Part shown: positions 34,376 through 45,479 of the stretch, piece by piece
Position numbering within the stretch: the stretch's first letter is position 1
How the letters are laid out: every line of letters starts with the position of its first letter
Assembly (NCBI GenBank): GCA_000733355.1
Contig: JNVV01000032.1
Coordinates: forward strand, 329,134-393,133
DNA: 64,000 bases
Direction of reading: 5' to 3'
DNA from: Falciphora oryzae
Lineage: Eukaryota > Ascomycota > Sordariomycetes > Magnaporthales > Magnaporthaceae
Notes under the pieces: generated by a model
Told to the model about the DNA's origin: nothing
Database searches by the model: none
The model's input: only the letters and a program-made list of their open reading frames with translations
Translations under genes and position numbers: made by a program

Positions 34376-35321
34376 TCTTGTCACAAAGAGAGGGCGGGGG
34401 TGAGGGAAGAATCTTTTTTTCCTTTCATTCAATAACTCGATGCCACCAGACCAGATGACTCCGTGCCGTTGAGCATCTTATGTAGGGAGACTAGGACATT
34501 CGGTCCACTGGCCTCATTCAAACTTGTTAGCAGATGAAGTACCCATCTCAAGGTTGCACGCCGTGCTTATTACACCTGGATGGGGAAATGGGAAAAAGGC
34601 CGACGCATCAGAGCGATGGCCGAGTTGCCAAAGTTTTAGCGGTGGTATTTCCAAGATATTCAACTTGCAGTGTAAGAGAGGCTCCTTCTGGGACAGTGTA
34701 AGTCATCGTGCCAAGATAGACGGTGTAAATCATTGTGCCAAGATACCCCTCATATGATTGACATCATGCCAGTCTTACAAGGTGGGTTGCCGATATGAAA
34801 CATGAAACAGAAGCACACCGCCCGTCCGACTGCCTGATATATCAGCAGAATATAGTCTACCGGGTATATTATATCATCTTGGCTCCCTAAGAAATACAGT
34901 CAGATCGATGATCTGCGGTGCGGGGAGGAAGCCTTCCCCTGAGCCGCCTCGGCGATAACTTCATGCACAAAACTCCTAGGTCCAGAAAGCTGGTGTACTG
35001 GACATGTATCTCTGCTGTACCTCGAGCCTAAAAATCCGCGCGAAGAATGAATTCGGTGTCCGTAACTGGCCGCGGATCGTCGTAGTTTGTGGGGACGGTT
35101 GGCAAGACTGCCAGCACTTAACATCCATGGACCGTTCCACGGCTTACCGGGCTTATATCATGTCAATATCAGAATTCGTCTTCTCCATCGCCAGGCTTTA
35201 GCTCAGGGTACGACCAGGTCCCACCTCTTACCCTCAACAGCCCTAAACCCTTCGTCTTCCTTCCACCTTCTCGTCCCATTCCATCCCATTCTTTGTCCCC
35301 GTGCAGGGAAAACCTTTAACT
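34376..35321. other. divergent promoter region
   Basis: 946 bp between divergent genes. A 27-bp segment is duplicated in tandem at 34696-34749 (GTGTAAGTCATCGTGCCAAG type, a few differences). A pyrimidine-rich stretch ending GTGCAG precedes the ATG at 35322, so a 5'-UTR intron is possible. Confidence 0.45.
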
Positions 35322-36503
35322 ATGGATGCTGTAGCAAAAGTCGCCGAGCACGGCGGCGGTGACCCCTCAGTCCTCGCAGCCATCCTGGCCACCGTCCAGC
35401 GCCTTGAGTCCCGGCTTGAGAACCAAGACGGCCGCCTGCTTGAGATGGAGCTCCATCTCCGCCCCTCCCTCTCCTCCAAGGCAGCATCAACCCCCGAGGC
35501 CTCCTCCGTCATGTCCTATGACCCACGAGGGCTGGATCAGGGGGCTGCTCATGCTGCACCGAGTCGAACAACCCTCGGCGGTGGTACCGGCCTCCTCCGT
35601 CGTGATGAAGGAGACGATCCGAAGCCTTCCGCTGCCCATGCTCCTCCACAAGTGGGCGATTACGAGGCTTCCGTGTTCAAGCTCCGCTCTCGGTTTGAGT
35701 TCGTCATGGACGATGACGCAGCCTCGTCGTTCTACCCGTCCAGCAGCAACAACAACAACTCCCGACTGGACATGATAGCCAGCAGCAGCAAGCGGATTTC
35801 TTCTCGACTTGCGTTCACGGAAGACCCAGAGACGACGACTGCACCCGGCGACAAGGAATTGTGCGAGACCCGCCACTCTGGCCCACTCTTGGTTGCAGGA
35901 CCTGCCGGCTCCATAGCCTACGATAGTCTGCCCCATGCCGCCAATCTGTACAGCAGTACCAGCAACAGCAGCATCCCAGATGGTGGCCGAGTAGAGACTC
36001 CCCCAGCCAGCACCCACTCACCGCGGCGATCCGTCACCATCGGATCCTGGCGCAACGGCAGCCTACTGCAGGGAATCAGCAAGTGGCGCCGCTCCAGGGA
36101 TGCCTCCTCCTCGTCTTCATTGTCCCAGAGGAGCACCACTACCTCCTACTCCTCAAGAGCCTCGTCTTTATTGTCCTCAGTAACGACAAAGAGGACACCG
36201 CGGCAAAGCTATGGCTCGTCGGAACAGGAACGTGTCGAGGTCAACATGCAGGCCTACCAGAACTTCTGCTTCTCCATGCGCGACTCCTCCCGCAGGCTAT
36301 TCACCCCCGCCCCCGACGGCAGGGGGGCCTCACGCGAGGAGGCAAAACGGCTCGCGGCTTTGCTTCACTCCGATTCGGGCAGGGGTCAGGACGGGGATGG
36401 TTGGATGGCTGGTGGCTTGGCTGGAGCCAGCGGCTACGTCAGAAGGACGTTTGGAAGCGTGTATCAACCGAAAGGCTCTCGTGTGGCCATAGTGGTAGCT
36501 TGA
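35322..36503 (+). CDS. Ser-rich hypothetical protein
   Basis: Single-exon 393-aa protein beginning MDAVAKVAEHGGGDPSVLAA. Residues about 10-45 form an amphipathic helix or short coiled coil (ILATVQRLESRLENQDGRLL). A long Ser-rich, low-complexity middle follows. A more ordered C-terminus (about 305-393) contains VNMQAYQNFCFSMRDSSRRL and SREEAKRLAALL. There is no signal peptide or TM segment, and no family was recognised. Codon use and the conserved-looking C-terminus argue for a real gene. Confidence 0.55.
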   Translation: MDAVAKVAEHGGGDPSVLAAILATVQRLESRLENQDGRLLEMELHLRPSLSSKAASTPEASSVMSYDPRGLDQGAAHAAPSRTTLGGGTGLLRRDEGDDPKPSAAHAPPQVGDYEASVFKLRSRFEFVMDDDAASSFYPSSSNNNNSRLDMIASSSKRISSRLAFTEDPETTTAPGDKELCETRHSGPLLVAGPAGSIAYDSLPHAANLYSSTSNSSIPDGGRVETPPASTHSPRRSVTIGSWRNGSLLQGISKWRRSRDASSSSSLSQRSTTTSYSSRASSLLSSVTTKRTPRQSYGSSEQERVEVNMQAYQNFCFSMRDSSRRLFTPAPDGRGASREEAKRLAALLHSDSGRGQDGDGWMAGGLAGASGYVRRTFGSVYQPKGSRVAIVVA

Positions 36504-36651
36504 ATGGTGAACGCGGACATCGCAAGAGCAGAGCAGGATGGTCCCATTGTTTCGACGCATAGGCTTTTCTAGCCTTGAATTTTGATATCATTAACAACCT
36601 TGAAGGGTTGTAACCGGTAGGGAACACCCGTGACGCAGGCGAAGCCTTTGG

Positions 36652-37707
36652 GGCTGTTTGTCGCTAACGGCTTTTTAATAAGCTGGTTTTTTACGCAACT
36701 TTTTTAAAAAAAAAAAAAAAATTAACATGAAAAGTGTAACACAGCGGCGCGGGCCTTATACCACTGAGCCAATAACCAAAAGGTCTTCAATCCAAGCTGC
36801 TGCTTGGATCGCCCGTCTGCACAGCTTATCAAGGGAAGGCAGCGCACACAACCCACACGGGCTGTTACAAAAAGCCAGGCGACAAATAAAAATTAACTAG
36901 GGTGTTTTTTTATCAAAGTTAGGTACTTTGATAAATCCCTATTTTAGGGGCTGTTCAATACAATTGCGATTTTTTTGGTTTTCCCATACTCTTTTTAAAA
37001 ACCGCTTGAAAACCGGTTTGTGGACCCAAGCTAAGGGGACCCGGATCTTGGTAAAAAGCCTATTAAATAGCTTTTGACGCGCCAGAAGTACCTTTTTGAC
37101 CAGGCTAACGAATTGCGTAAATGGAGGCCTTGTAAGCCACGTGCTGCCTTTGATTAAGGAGGGTTAGGGAGGGTTAGGGAAGGCCAAAGCAAGCCGGCCT
37201 GCTTACCTGTATAAAAGATCGAGGGGATTCGAGCCCTCCGACGAGGCTGCCGGGGTTCCCAACGTGGCTTGGGTGCTGGAAGATCTTTTTTTCCAATAAG
37301 GGTTACCGGAAACGAAAGGGGCAAAAATAGGCCTGGCGCCGGCGCCGGAAACAGAAAAACAATTAACGCGGTATGGTACGGGCGGGCCGTTGTTATTTTT
37401 GGGAATAGCTTCTATTTTAATCGTTTCTGCCTTTTGCTTTTCATAAACAGACGTTCCTTGTATCCCCTGGATGCGAACTCATTGAAAATCAGACCCAAAT
37501 ATACATGAACGGGCACAGGGCTACCCCGAGCGTTGTCTCCACGTCGAGAATTAAGCTTGAATCAAAGCAAAAAACCGACTAAGGGGTTAAAAAACTAGAA
37601 AACTAATTGTATTGAACAGCCTTTTAATGCAAAGCTTTTAGTTTTAATAAAAAAGTATTTAGCAAAAAACGAGTTTATTAAAAAAAAACCGTTAGTGACA
37701 AACAGCC
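36652..37707. mobile_element. degenerate TIR DNA element (outer)
   Basis: The left end GGCTGTTTGTCGCTAACGG and right end CCGTTAGTGACAAACAGCC are inverted repeats with one mismatch over the first 19 bp. Looser similarity continues for about 45 bp through T-rich, AATAA-containing sequence. It is AT-rich with no transposase, 1056 bp including an inner insertion. Flanks share only CTTT, so no clear target duplication remains. It is a non-autonomous element, possibly hAT- or Tc1-like. Confidence 0.65.
36949..37621. mobile_element. nested TIR element (inner)
   Basis: Ends GGCTGTTCAATACAATT and AATTGTATTGAACAGCC are a perfect 17-bp inverted repeat. The element is 673 bp and lies inside the outer element. 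TTTTA occurs just outside both ends with a slight offset. Its interior holds the telomere-like pair GGGTTAGGGA x2 (37161-37180) and a tRNA T-arm-like GGGGATTCGAGCCCTCC, but no gene. The terminal GGCTGTT is shared with the outer element. Confidence 0.65.
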
Positions 37708-37903
37708 TCTTTAATGCCAGCACGAGGCTTCATGAGTCTTGTAGTATCCGCTCCTCTGTGACACCACTTTCCAATCTCAGCCGTAGACCACGAGACCGCA
37801 AGCTTTGTCACGTCTCGTAACAAGTTGCACCATCCAATCGAGCGCTAACCGTCGCCCGTCTTCGGGGAGTCTTCAATAGCGGCCGGCCTGCAGGTTATCC
37901 AGG

Positions 37904-38157
37904 TGTTGGTAGGAGTAGCTACTCCTGTAAGCTCAGAGATCTCCAAATAGGGTGAACAGCGATCCCTAGATCTGAGGATTCGTCTTTATATTGTGCACTA
38001 AGAGGAAGAGATCTATCTGCCAGAGAGGGAGCATGCGAGAGGCTATATATACACGTTCTTGATCACCCAAGGGCCCCTCCCCTGTTCCCAAACTTGCGGG
38101 CCCTCCGGCCCTCTCTAAGCTCTACCGATTGCCTGCACCGGCCAACGCAATCCAACA
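37904..38157 (-). repeat. solo LTR, family A copy 2 (TSD CCAGG)
   Basis: 254 bp from TGTTGGTAGGAGT to AATCCAACA in window orientation, flanked by perfect CCAGG direct repeats (37899-37903 and 38158-38162). It is the reverse orientation of copy 1, with the same internal TATA-like element and no GATC-type palindrome. Confidence 0.9.
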
Positions 38158-40387
38158 CCAGGAACTAAGAGTTGCCCCGGGCAAGGCTAACCCAACAACG
38201 CGTCAGTTCATCCGCCGCCATATTATGCTCGGCAAGAACAAGGGCAAGAAACTGCCACGCCGCGGGAAGCCGGCTCCTGCTAAAGAGGCGCAGGAAGCAG
38301 TTGAAGGTGCCCAGGAGCCGCCGGTGCTGGTGGCGGTGCGGTGTTAGCTTTCCCCTCACGAGCCTAAACCTCAACATCTCAGTGGCCCATCTCACCCTAA
38401 GACCGCCTGGATTTGGAACCATCTTTAACTACTGACTTAGCGGTTTCGTGTGGTCCGTGGGGGTTCACCGTCGCGCAATCACAGTCTACGCCGAGGTGGC
38501 GAACCTGTTCTATCTCCGGTAAAGTCTCTTCCTACTATTACGAACCGCCTGCGCGCTATCATAATGATGCCGAGATTGATCACGACTAACCTATAGTTAC
38601 GTAGGCTAGAAGTATGTATAGCATTCAACTCGGGGGAGGCGTCCTGCCCACCACTTATCACAGAACCGACCTACCTTCATGCTGGCGTTGTAAAGGACAT
38701 TGGGGGGAGCGGGCTTTATTTATGCTGCAGCGTGAGAAACCCGCGTGGTCCCCAATCGCGCCATACCTGATTAGGAGGGCCGCTAAACCCCGCGGGCACA
38801 ACAAAACTTTTCAGACTACGGCCTATAAGCGGCCGTTACCGATTTGGGCCCTGCCTCCAGAAGCCAGAGAATGTTCTTCGTTGGAGGGACATGGGAGACA
38901 GCTACGACAACCTCAGCGAAGAGGCCTTTTCGAGGGAGATCTAGTGGAGACAAGGCCAATGATCAATCTGCACCGCGGGAGCTTGACTCACCCTTTTGGT
39001 TGCAATATTGTGCGGGATGTGGGCAAGCTGGAGCCGGGAAAATTGGTCCGCTGCGACGTCGTCGTTTCCATCGCACTTTGAGCAAGCACCAGAGGCAGCC
39101 AGCCGAGAACGGCTTTAAGCCGCAGAAATGCCTGTCCGACGTGGCCAAGATGTCGCGGACCGCTGCGGCCGGGGCGTGGGACGGCGGCAAGTGAGGTGTG
39201 CCAAGGCGGTACTGGTGGCGACGGGATGCTGATGCCTGCCTGTGCCTGAGCAGCGAGCGAGCTTGGCAGGAGAAAATCGCCTCCGCGAACATGTGGTTTG
39301 AGCCAAGGGGTGTGCACACCGCGTTCTCCATATTCGATGGCTCCACGCTGTCGGCTGAGGTGGTTCAATACGGCGTACGTGAAAATTGTTGAGCGGTCCC
39401 GTAGGACTGGAATGGGCAGCAATGTCCCCCTTTGGGCGTCGTCAGGGGTAAAGCGGGGTGCCGACCTGCCAGATTCGGAATAAAGACGACATTGCACACG
39501 ATTCGTTCAGGGGGCTCAGATGGGGCGACAAAGGCAACTCTGCCGCGGTCTTCCCTGTGCCAATGCGCCCAGCCCAACAAGATGGAGGCAGATGACATGG
39601 ACAGAGTTCGAGAACCAGGTCCCATGTCATTTGGCAGGAAGGGGTGCCGCTGCTTGGCCGGGCGGCCGCGGAGAGTTTTGTGCATGGCAGCGCACGGCAT
39701 GCAAGCATCCAGGCACGTCCGCTAGAAAACAATCCTACCCCTGTCATTCCCTTCAAAGGTGCACTACCTGGCGATTTCAATCGATCATATCTCAAGCAAA
39801 ACAGCCGATTTTACAGAATAGGAAATTGTTGTATAAATCCCGATTGCGGGTTTCCTATTTGTTTTATTTTTATTGTATTCGGAGTTTGTTTCCTCGTGTT
39901 GGCCGCAACTGAATTGGAGGGGATTTTTTTTTCGCAGTCTCGATTATTTTCTGGCGGAGGTGCCAGGCAAGGAAACAAGCCTTGCAAGCAGCCACTTCGC
40001 TGCGTGCTGTCAGTGCCTGCCTGTCAATGCGCTGCAACGGCCCGGGGACCACCCCTGCGCGGGAATCGGGCGAGGTGATGTCGCAGCCCTGGCAAAAATT
40101 TCATAGTCCCCAGCGTGGCATTGCCGACCCGTAGATCAGGTAGGGGCAGTGTGAACTCTAAGTCACTCGCCCCGCAAGGAGTCTTGGAATTCGCCGTTTG
40201 CTTCGCGAGGGAAACATGAGGGAAACATGAAGGCTCAAGCTTATAAGAACGGGCAGCGCGGCCGTCCTCAAGCAGGAGAGAGACTTGGAGGTCACCGCTT
40301 GGTCCCACCATCCATTCCGATCCCATCAGAGACCTTTCTGATATTCAAATAATACAGCGGTAACCCTGCCGCATAATTTTCTGGATC

Positions 40388-41802
40388 ATGTCGCTCGTTA
40401 GCATTTCCAAGTCCGCTCTGGCGGTTTTCCTTGCCGTCTGCAGTGTTTCCGTCAACGCCTGCCCCAGCGGTACCCGCCACTCCAACACCACCGGCACCGT
40501 CAAGCCCGTGTCCGCCGGCGAGGCCGCCCCTCCTTCCTATGGCGTCGCCGCCCCCGCCGCCGGTGGCATGATCTCCACCACCTACTTCGCCGGCTACCAC
40601 GCCAAGCGCTCCAAGGCCTTCCCGGTCGAGAAGATGCAGTGGTCCAAGTTCACCGACGTCAAGTACGCCTTCGCCGAGACCACGGCCGACGGCAGCCTCG
40701 ACCTGCACAAGTCGGCCCCCGAGGAGCTCCCCAAGTTCGTCGCGGCCGCACACAAGGCCGGCGTCAAGGCCCAGCTCGCCATCGGCGGCTGGACCGGCAG
40801 CATCCACTTCGGCTCCAACGTCGGCAGCGCCGAGAACCGCACCGCCTTCGTCAAGACCTGCCTGGACATTGTCAAGAAGTACGACCTGGACGGCCTCGAC
40901 TTTGACTGGGAGTACCCCGGCCGCCAGGGCCTGGGCTGCAACGCCGTCAGCCCCAACGACACGCTCAACTTCATCTCGTTCCTGCAGGAGCTCCGCAAGG
41001 CCCAGTCTAAGCCGCTGCTGCTGTCCGCCGCCGTGAGCCTGTTCCCCTACAACAACAAGGAGGGCAAGCGCAGCGCCAACGGCGAGCTCGCCCCCATGGC
41101 CGAGCTGCTTGACTACTCCATCATCATGGGCTACGACGTCTTCGGCGCCTGGGCCGGCACCGGCGGCCCCAACGCCCCCATGTCGTACACCTGCGACGAG
41201 AAGCGCAACAACCAGGGCGGCATCAAGGAGGGCATCGACCAGTGGGTCGGCGCCGGCTACCCCAAGGAGAAGCTCGTGCTCGGCGTCGGCGCCTACGGCC
41301 ACGGCTTCGCCGTCAACACCGCCGACGCCTTCGGCCCCGACGGCGCCCTGCTCGCCTACCCCAAGAACAACGGCACCCGCCGCCAGGGCAGCACCTGGGA
41401 CGACGACCCGGCCGTCGACGACTGCGGCGGCGCCCAGCCCCCCAGCGGCACCTTCACCTTCTGGTCCATGGTCGAGGAGGGCAAGTTCCTCGACCAGAGC
41501 GGCAACCCCGCCCCGGGCATCGCGTCGGGCTACGACAACTGCAGCCAGACGGTACGTAACCTTGTCCATGCTTCCCTTCAAGCTCTTGCGAATAGATTTG
41601 CTAACTTATCCTTCAGCCCTTTGTCTACAACAATGCTACCCAGTGGTGGGTCTCGTACGACAACGCCAAGTCGCTCAAGGTCAAGGGCGACTACATCACC
41701 TCCAACAAGCTCGCCGGCTTCGCCATGTGGGAGGCCGGTGGTGACTACAAGAACATTGTCGTCGACGCTATGCGCTCCGCCGTCGGCCTTCCCAAGGCCT
41801 AA
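40388..41802 (+). CDS. GH18 chitinase, secreted
   Basis: Two exons, 40388-41551 and 41617-41802 (donor GTACGT, branch GCTAAC, acceptor TTCAG), give 449 aa. A signal peptide (about 1-25) ends near SVNACPSG. The GH18 barrel starts at ISTTYFAGYHAKRS. Hallmarks are AQLAIGGWTGS on strand 3 and the catalytic DGLDFDWEYPG (about 168-178) with the acid Glu in DWE. IIMGYDVFGAW and the terminal GFAMWEAGGDY complete the substrate cleft. There is no chitin-binding module. It should hydrolyse chitin outside the cell, in wall remodelling, nutrition or attack on other fungi. A cysteine in CNAVSPNDT and several N-glycosylation sequons fit secretion. GC at third positions is very high. Confidence 0.93.
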
Positions 41803-42406
41803 GCGGCGCCGGTGGTTTTCTTCGATTCTTCTTAGCTAGACGCATTTTCCCTTGCATACCCCACGGTCTGCAGGCCAATCAATAGAGCATGGCGATTTCA
41901 TTTCTAGCTGTTTCTCCATGTGAATGCTTGTGATATGGCTGTTCCCCTGTATCACGTTTTGTTGGGCCCAAGGCTTGCCCACAGAGAAGGTGAATCACTC
42001 GCTTCCTCCTGTCAGGTACGTCAGAGGATATGTGCGAGCGCTGCGCATGCGAAAAGTGCGGTGCTACCAGCTCTAACATCACCGCTGGCTAGGGGCTAAA
42101 GTCCGACGGTCCGATCGGCAGCGAGATGGTCCTTCGTTGGGAAGATCACATCCCCTACCGAAGATTGCTTGAAAAGATGAGCGTGCTCGAAGACGCCGTC
42201 ACCACACGACCCTGACGTAACAAAGAGGATTGCTACAGGCACGTATAAAGATTGCCTGTCAAGATGTCTTGTTAAACTTGGCTCTTGCCTTCTGAATCTT
42301 GGTGATCGATATCAAGGAGTCGCAGTGTGCAGCATAAGAGAAGGCCTCATCTGCGAAACGGGGCCTCGACGTCTCCGGCACAACAAACCCTCCGAGCATC
42401 ACAGCC
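41803..42406. other. intergenic region
   Basis: 604 bp, chitinase 3' region and promoter of the small secreted gene. Nothing else was recognised. Confidence 0.5.
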
Positions 42407-42861
42407 ATGAAGCTTTCCCTCTCCGGTCTCCTCGCCTACGTGGCCCTTTTCAGCACCGTCAACGGCGACGAACTTGCCGAGATAGCCTTCTACTCGGGAA
42501 AGCAGTGCCACAGCAAGCAGCTCGCCATGGCGCGGCCGCCTGCCTACGGATGCTACCCCGTCGTTCCGGGAGCTGCCCACCACCGGTCCATGTCGGCGAC
42601 CGTGAGCGCCGACCTCAACCAGACTTGTAAGTGGCTGTCGAGCGCTTGCTTCAAGAAGCGATCCCTGACAGCGCTGGCACAGCTGACCCGTACTAATTTG
42701 TTGACCGCGAAGGCGTCTCCTTCTACTCGGATGAGAGGTGCACCATCACGAAGATGGTGGCGGCCGCACGCCCGAATGAGACCTGCGTCAACTTTTACTA
42801 CCAGCCGGTGAACAGCTACAGGGTTCGGGACCTGCGCCCGTTCTCCCCTCCAGGCCACTGA
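42407..42861 (+). CDS. small secreted Cys-rich protein
   Basis: Two exons, 42407-42626 and 42713-42861 (donor GTAAGT, branch TACTAAT or GCTGAC, acceptor GAAG), give 122 aa. The signal peptide MKLSLSGLLAYVALFSTVNG is about 20 residues. The mature part has five Cys (QC, GC, TC at the splice junction, RC, TC) and paired strands IAFYSGKQC / VSFYSDERC, which suggest a duplicated beta unit. It ends SPPGH. No family was recognised; it is an effector-type candidate next to a chitinase. Confidence 0.65.
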
Positions 42862-43644
42862 GGCGCTATGGGTATCGAGGGGGCTTGGATGGGGCGCGCG
42901 GTGCCGCACAGTCGTCTATTCGCATTGGGTTTATCATCCTTTGAGCGATTCTTTTCGCTGGTTGCTGGCGCTGATTACCAGTTGGTGTCGGTCGATTTGG
43001 TTTTGTCGACTTTGCTGAGGAAAGGGGCGGGCAGATACTGCGCGGTCGGCGATTTCGATTTGAAAGATATTTGCGGGCTGAAAAAGATGGAATTCCACGT
43101 CCTCGCCCAAGCCTCCTCCTCTCAGGGGTAATTCGCCAAAGCAAAATGAAGGACGGCTGCGTGGTGGGCAGAAATGCGAATAGCAAGAAAAAAATTTCTG
43201 GGCGTGGCAAGACTCGAACTTGCGTTTCTTCGGCCACAACGAAGTGTACTAACCCCTATACGACACACCCTGCTGTGGACCACTGCGTCACGAAGACTCG
43301 GCGGGCTTGGAGTTCCGGCGGATTCTGGCTCGCTCAACAACGCCAGGTGCTGCGGGCAAGCGGAGCGCTTCGATGCTGGCTGACGCACGTGATCTCGGCA
43401 AGCCGCCGAGCGAGTGTTGTCGAAAAATGGGCTAAAGGGCTATTTTTAACGCGATACGAGCCTTGGCCGATCCGGGAACCTGGGTGAATCTGGCCAGGGC
43501 TGGAACTCGTTTGTGTTTGGGATGATGGATGCCTTTGGTGGCCTCGACATAAATGCAGGCTGGGCGCTCTCAACCTTTCGACGCGCCTAAAATCAGCTAC
43601 AGGGTCGCGGCCGATCGAAAGAACGGTCAATTCGACAATTCGCG
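42862..43644. other. intergenic region containing tRNA-His
   Basis: 783 bp; the only feature recognised is the tRNA at 43199-43270. Confidence 0.5.
43199..43270 (-). tRNA. tRNA-His (GTG)
   Basis: 72-nt intronless cloverleaf on the minus strand. Acceptor GGGTGTG pairs with CACGCCC, discriminator A at 43199. The D arm carries an A-box-like TATAGGGGTTAGTAC. The anticodon stem CTTCG/CGAAG encloses loop TTGTGGC, so the anticodon is GTG (His). The T arm is GCAAG-TTCGAGT-CTTGC. Confidence 0.93.
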
Positions 43645-44807
43645 ATGCAGGCCCCCACGAAAACGGGCTGCAAAGCAGCATGCTATCGACCGCTCCTGGT
43701 CGCGAGCCGGTGGCTGGTCGTCCTCTCAACATGCGTTTTCCTGGTCATGTTCTCTGCAGGCACCTTCCTGGTTCCCGACGTCCAGAACCAGACAATGACA
43801 CTCGCACTGACGAGTCTGGCCATGGTTTCGGTATGCTTCCATCTCCTTTTTACTTTTGTGACGGATTCGAGCTGCATATTCGATCGCCATGGCCGTCGTG
43901 TCGGAGACAATCTAACATCTGGCCCCGCCCCCTTTTTTCTTAGTATGATGGCATCGTCCCTATCAAGCGGGATCGCAACCAGACCCACCTACAGGACGGA
44001 AACGAGCGCGACTTCCTCTTCACCATGCACAAATTCCCCAACGCTTTTGCCTGGGAGTGCGACCACTGCCAGGCCGTCCTGCACAACAAATACGGCTGGC
44101 CCGAACTCGCAGGCGTCGCCGAGCTCGGCCCCGACTCGGGCTCCGACCCCCGCGCGCTGATGCTGCAGATCGCCGACGCCGCTAGCGGCCGCAGCCCGGA
44201 AGCCCCCTCCCTCTCGGACTGCTTCGGTAGCGGCAAGGACAGCCAGCACGAACCGCCTCCCGGATGCCCCAAGTCCACCTTCTTCGACGCCTGGCGCGAG
44301 CGTCGGGGGCTCGGCCTCTACCCGCAGCCAAAAACCCACCTGACCGGCGTGACCTACTGCGCGACCCTCCTGGTGGCGGCCATGGTCCTCGTCAGCGAGG
44401 TCCTGATCTCCCGAGCGCCGCGCTTCATGAAGTGCCGCTGCCTCGTGCTCGGGAGCTGGTGTCCGTACCCCAAGGGCTCGCGCGAGGAGATCGAGGCGCT
44501 GCCCGAGCACCGGTGGGACCGCGTCCGCGCCTTGACCTACCCGCTCGTGTTTGCCTACTTCCTGCTCGTCGCGCTCCACGACACCGTCTTCCCCCACTTC
44601 TTCCTTTCCCATCTGCAGTTTGTCGACCGGCGCCTGCTCGGGGATGTGTCCATGCGGCCGAGGCAGCACGGCCTTTACCTGTGGCTGCTCTGGGGCTGCT
44701 CCGCCATGTCGGGCCTTGCTTCGGTCTTTGTCTTCGTTCGGCACCGGCTCAGCAAGCCTAAGGGGTACATCTTGCTTGACGATCTTGCGGACATCGAGGA
44801 AAGCTAA
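43645..44807 (+). CDS. polytopic membrane protein of unknown function
   Basis: Two exons, 43645-43830 and 43944-44807 (GTATGC...TTAG), give 349 aa. There are about five hydrophobic helices: two near the N-terminus (WLVVLSTCVFLVMFSAGTFL and the next segment) and three in the C-terminal half. A Cys pair lies in FAWECDHCQAVLHNKYGWP, and further Cys in SDCFG, GCPKS, CRCLVLG and SWCPYP lie between the TM regions. This suggests a metal-binding or disulfide-bonded luminal loop. The C-terminus is charged (LADIEES). The family was not recognised. Splicing is well supported because the exon join gives a continuous frame. Confidence 0.65.
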
Positions 44808-45207
44808 CAATTATTCATATAACTACCTACCCCCCTCTATTCGTGGTGTGCTAGGAGCCCTCTAGGAGCTCCGGTCGGGCCATCTTTGGCATCACTGGTC
44901 TCAGGTGTCCGTGGGTCTTGCCACATGGTCCTGCAGGAATATATGTCAGCAGTCAAAACAAAGAAAAAGAAATATGCGAGCTCTTGCCCACTTGCTTGCA
45001 GCACAGCCTTGATACCGAATGACGTGACTTTATCACATTCCATGTGTCGAATCCGGAGATGTAAGCTGTAGCGAGCTGCTTCCAGCAACAAGGGATTGCT
45101 CGAAAGCGGCAATATTTGATTACATAATCGTGCGACGTGTGCCGGTCTTAGATCAGGGCTGAAAGCTCGGGGTTTTCGGAGTTGTGAACCAGGCAGCGGA
45201 TGACATC
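44808..45207. other. intergenic region left of copia insertion
   Basis: 400 bp with no recognised gene; it ends at the copia target site. Confidence 0.5.
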
Positions 45208-45349
45208 TGTGGGAGGTGAATGCAGGCAACACAGCCTGGAACGAGTGTTGTGTTGTGGACTACTCTAGAAGCCTGTGCAGGGCACAGGCCCGGGAGGGCT
45301 AAATGGCTCTGGTAGGGCCCGTGCACAGGGCACGGGCCTACCTCCGACA
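45208..45349 (-). repeat. copia 3' LTR (family B)
   Basis: 142 bp, identical by eye to the 5' LTR at 50505-50646; preceded in the element by the G7 polypurine tract. Confidence 0.92.
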
Positions 45350-45479
45350 CCCCCCCGTAGCCCTCACGGCCTCCATGAAGCTATCTACATGCCCCAAGTG
45401 GCCCAAATCTCGTTTTCATGGTGTTGACCTCGTAACTAGACAATCCCAGTTGCTCTTCAAGCCAGATTCCAGCGATTTC

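Larger units (their letters stand above)
36504..40387. other. 3.9-kb repeat-rich intergenic region
   Basis: Between the Ser-rich gene and the chitinase. It contains nested TIR elements (36652-37707) and a solo LTR (37904-38157). From 38158 to 40387 there are open frames without recognisable domains; the last few hundred bases are the chitinase promoter. Confidence 0.45.

Noticed and set aside
37161..37180. GGGTTAGGGA x2 as telomere remnant
   Set aside because: Only two units, each 10 bp and not TTAGGG arrays, within a degenerate element; most likely chance.
38614..39081. 155-codon plus-strand frame near the solo LTR
   Set aside because: No signal peptide, domain, splice support or repeat-protein similarity recognised; overlapping frames are equally long.
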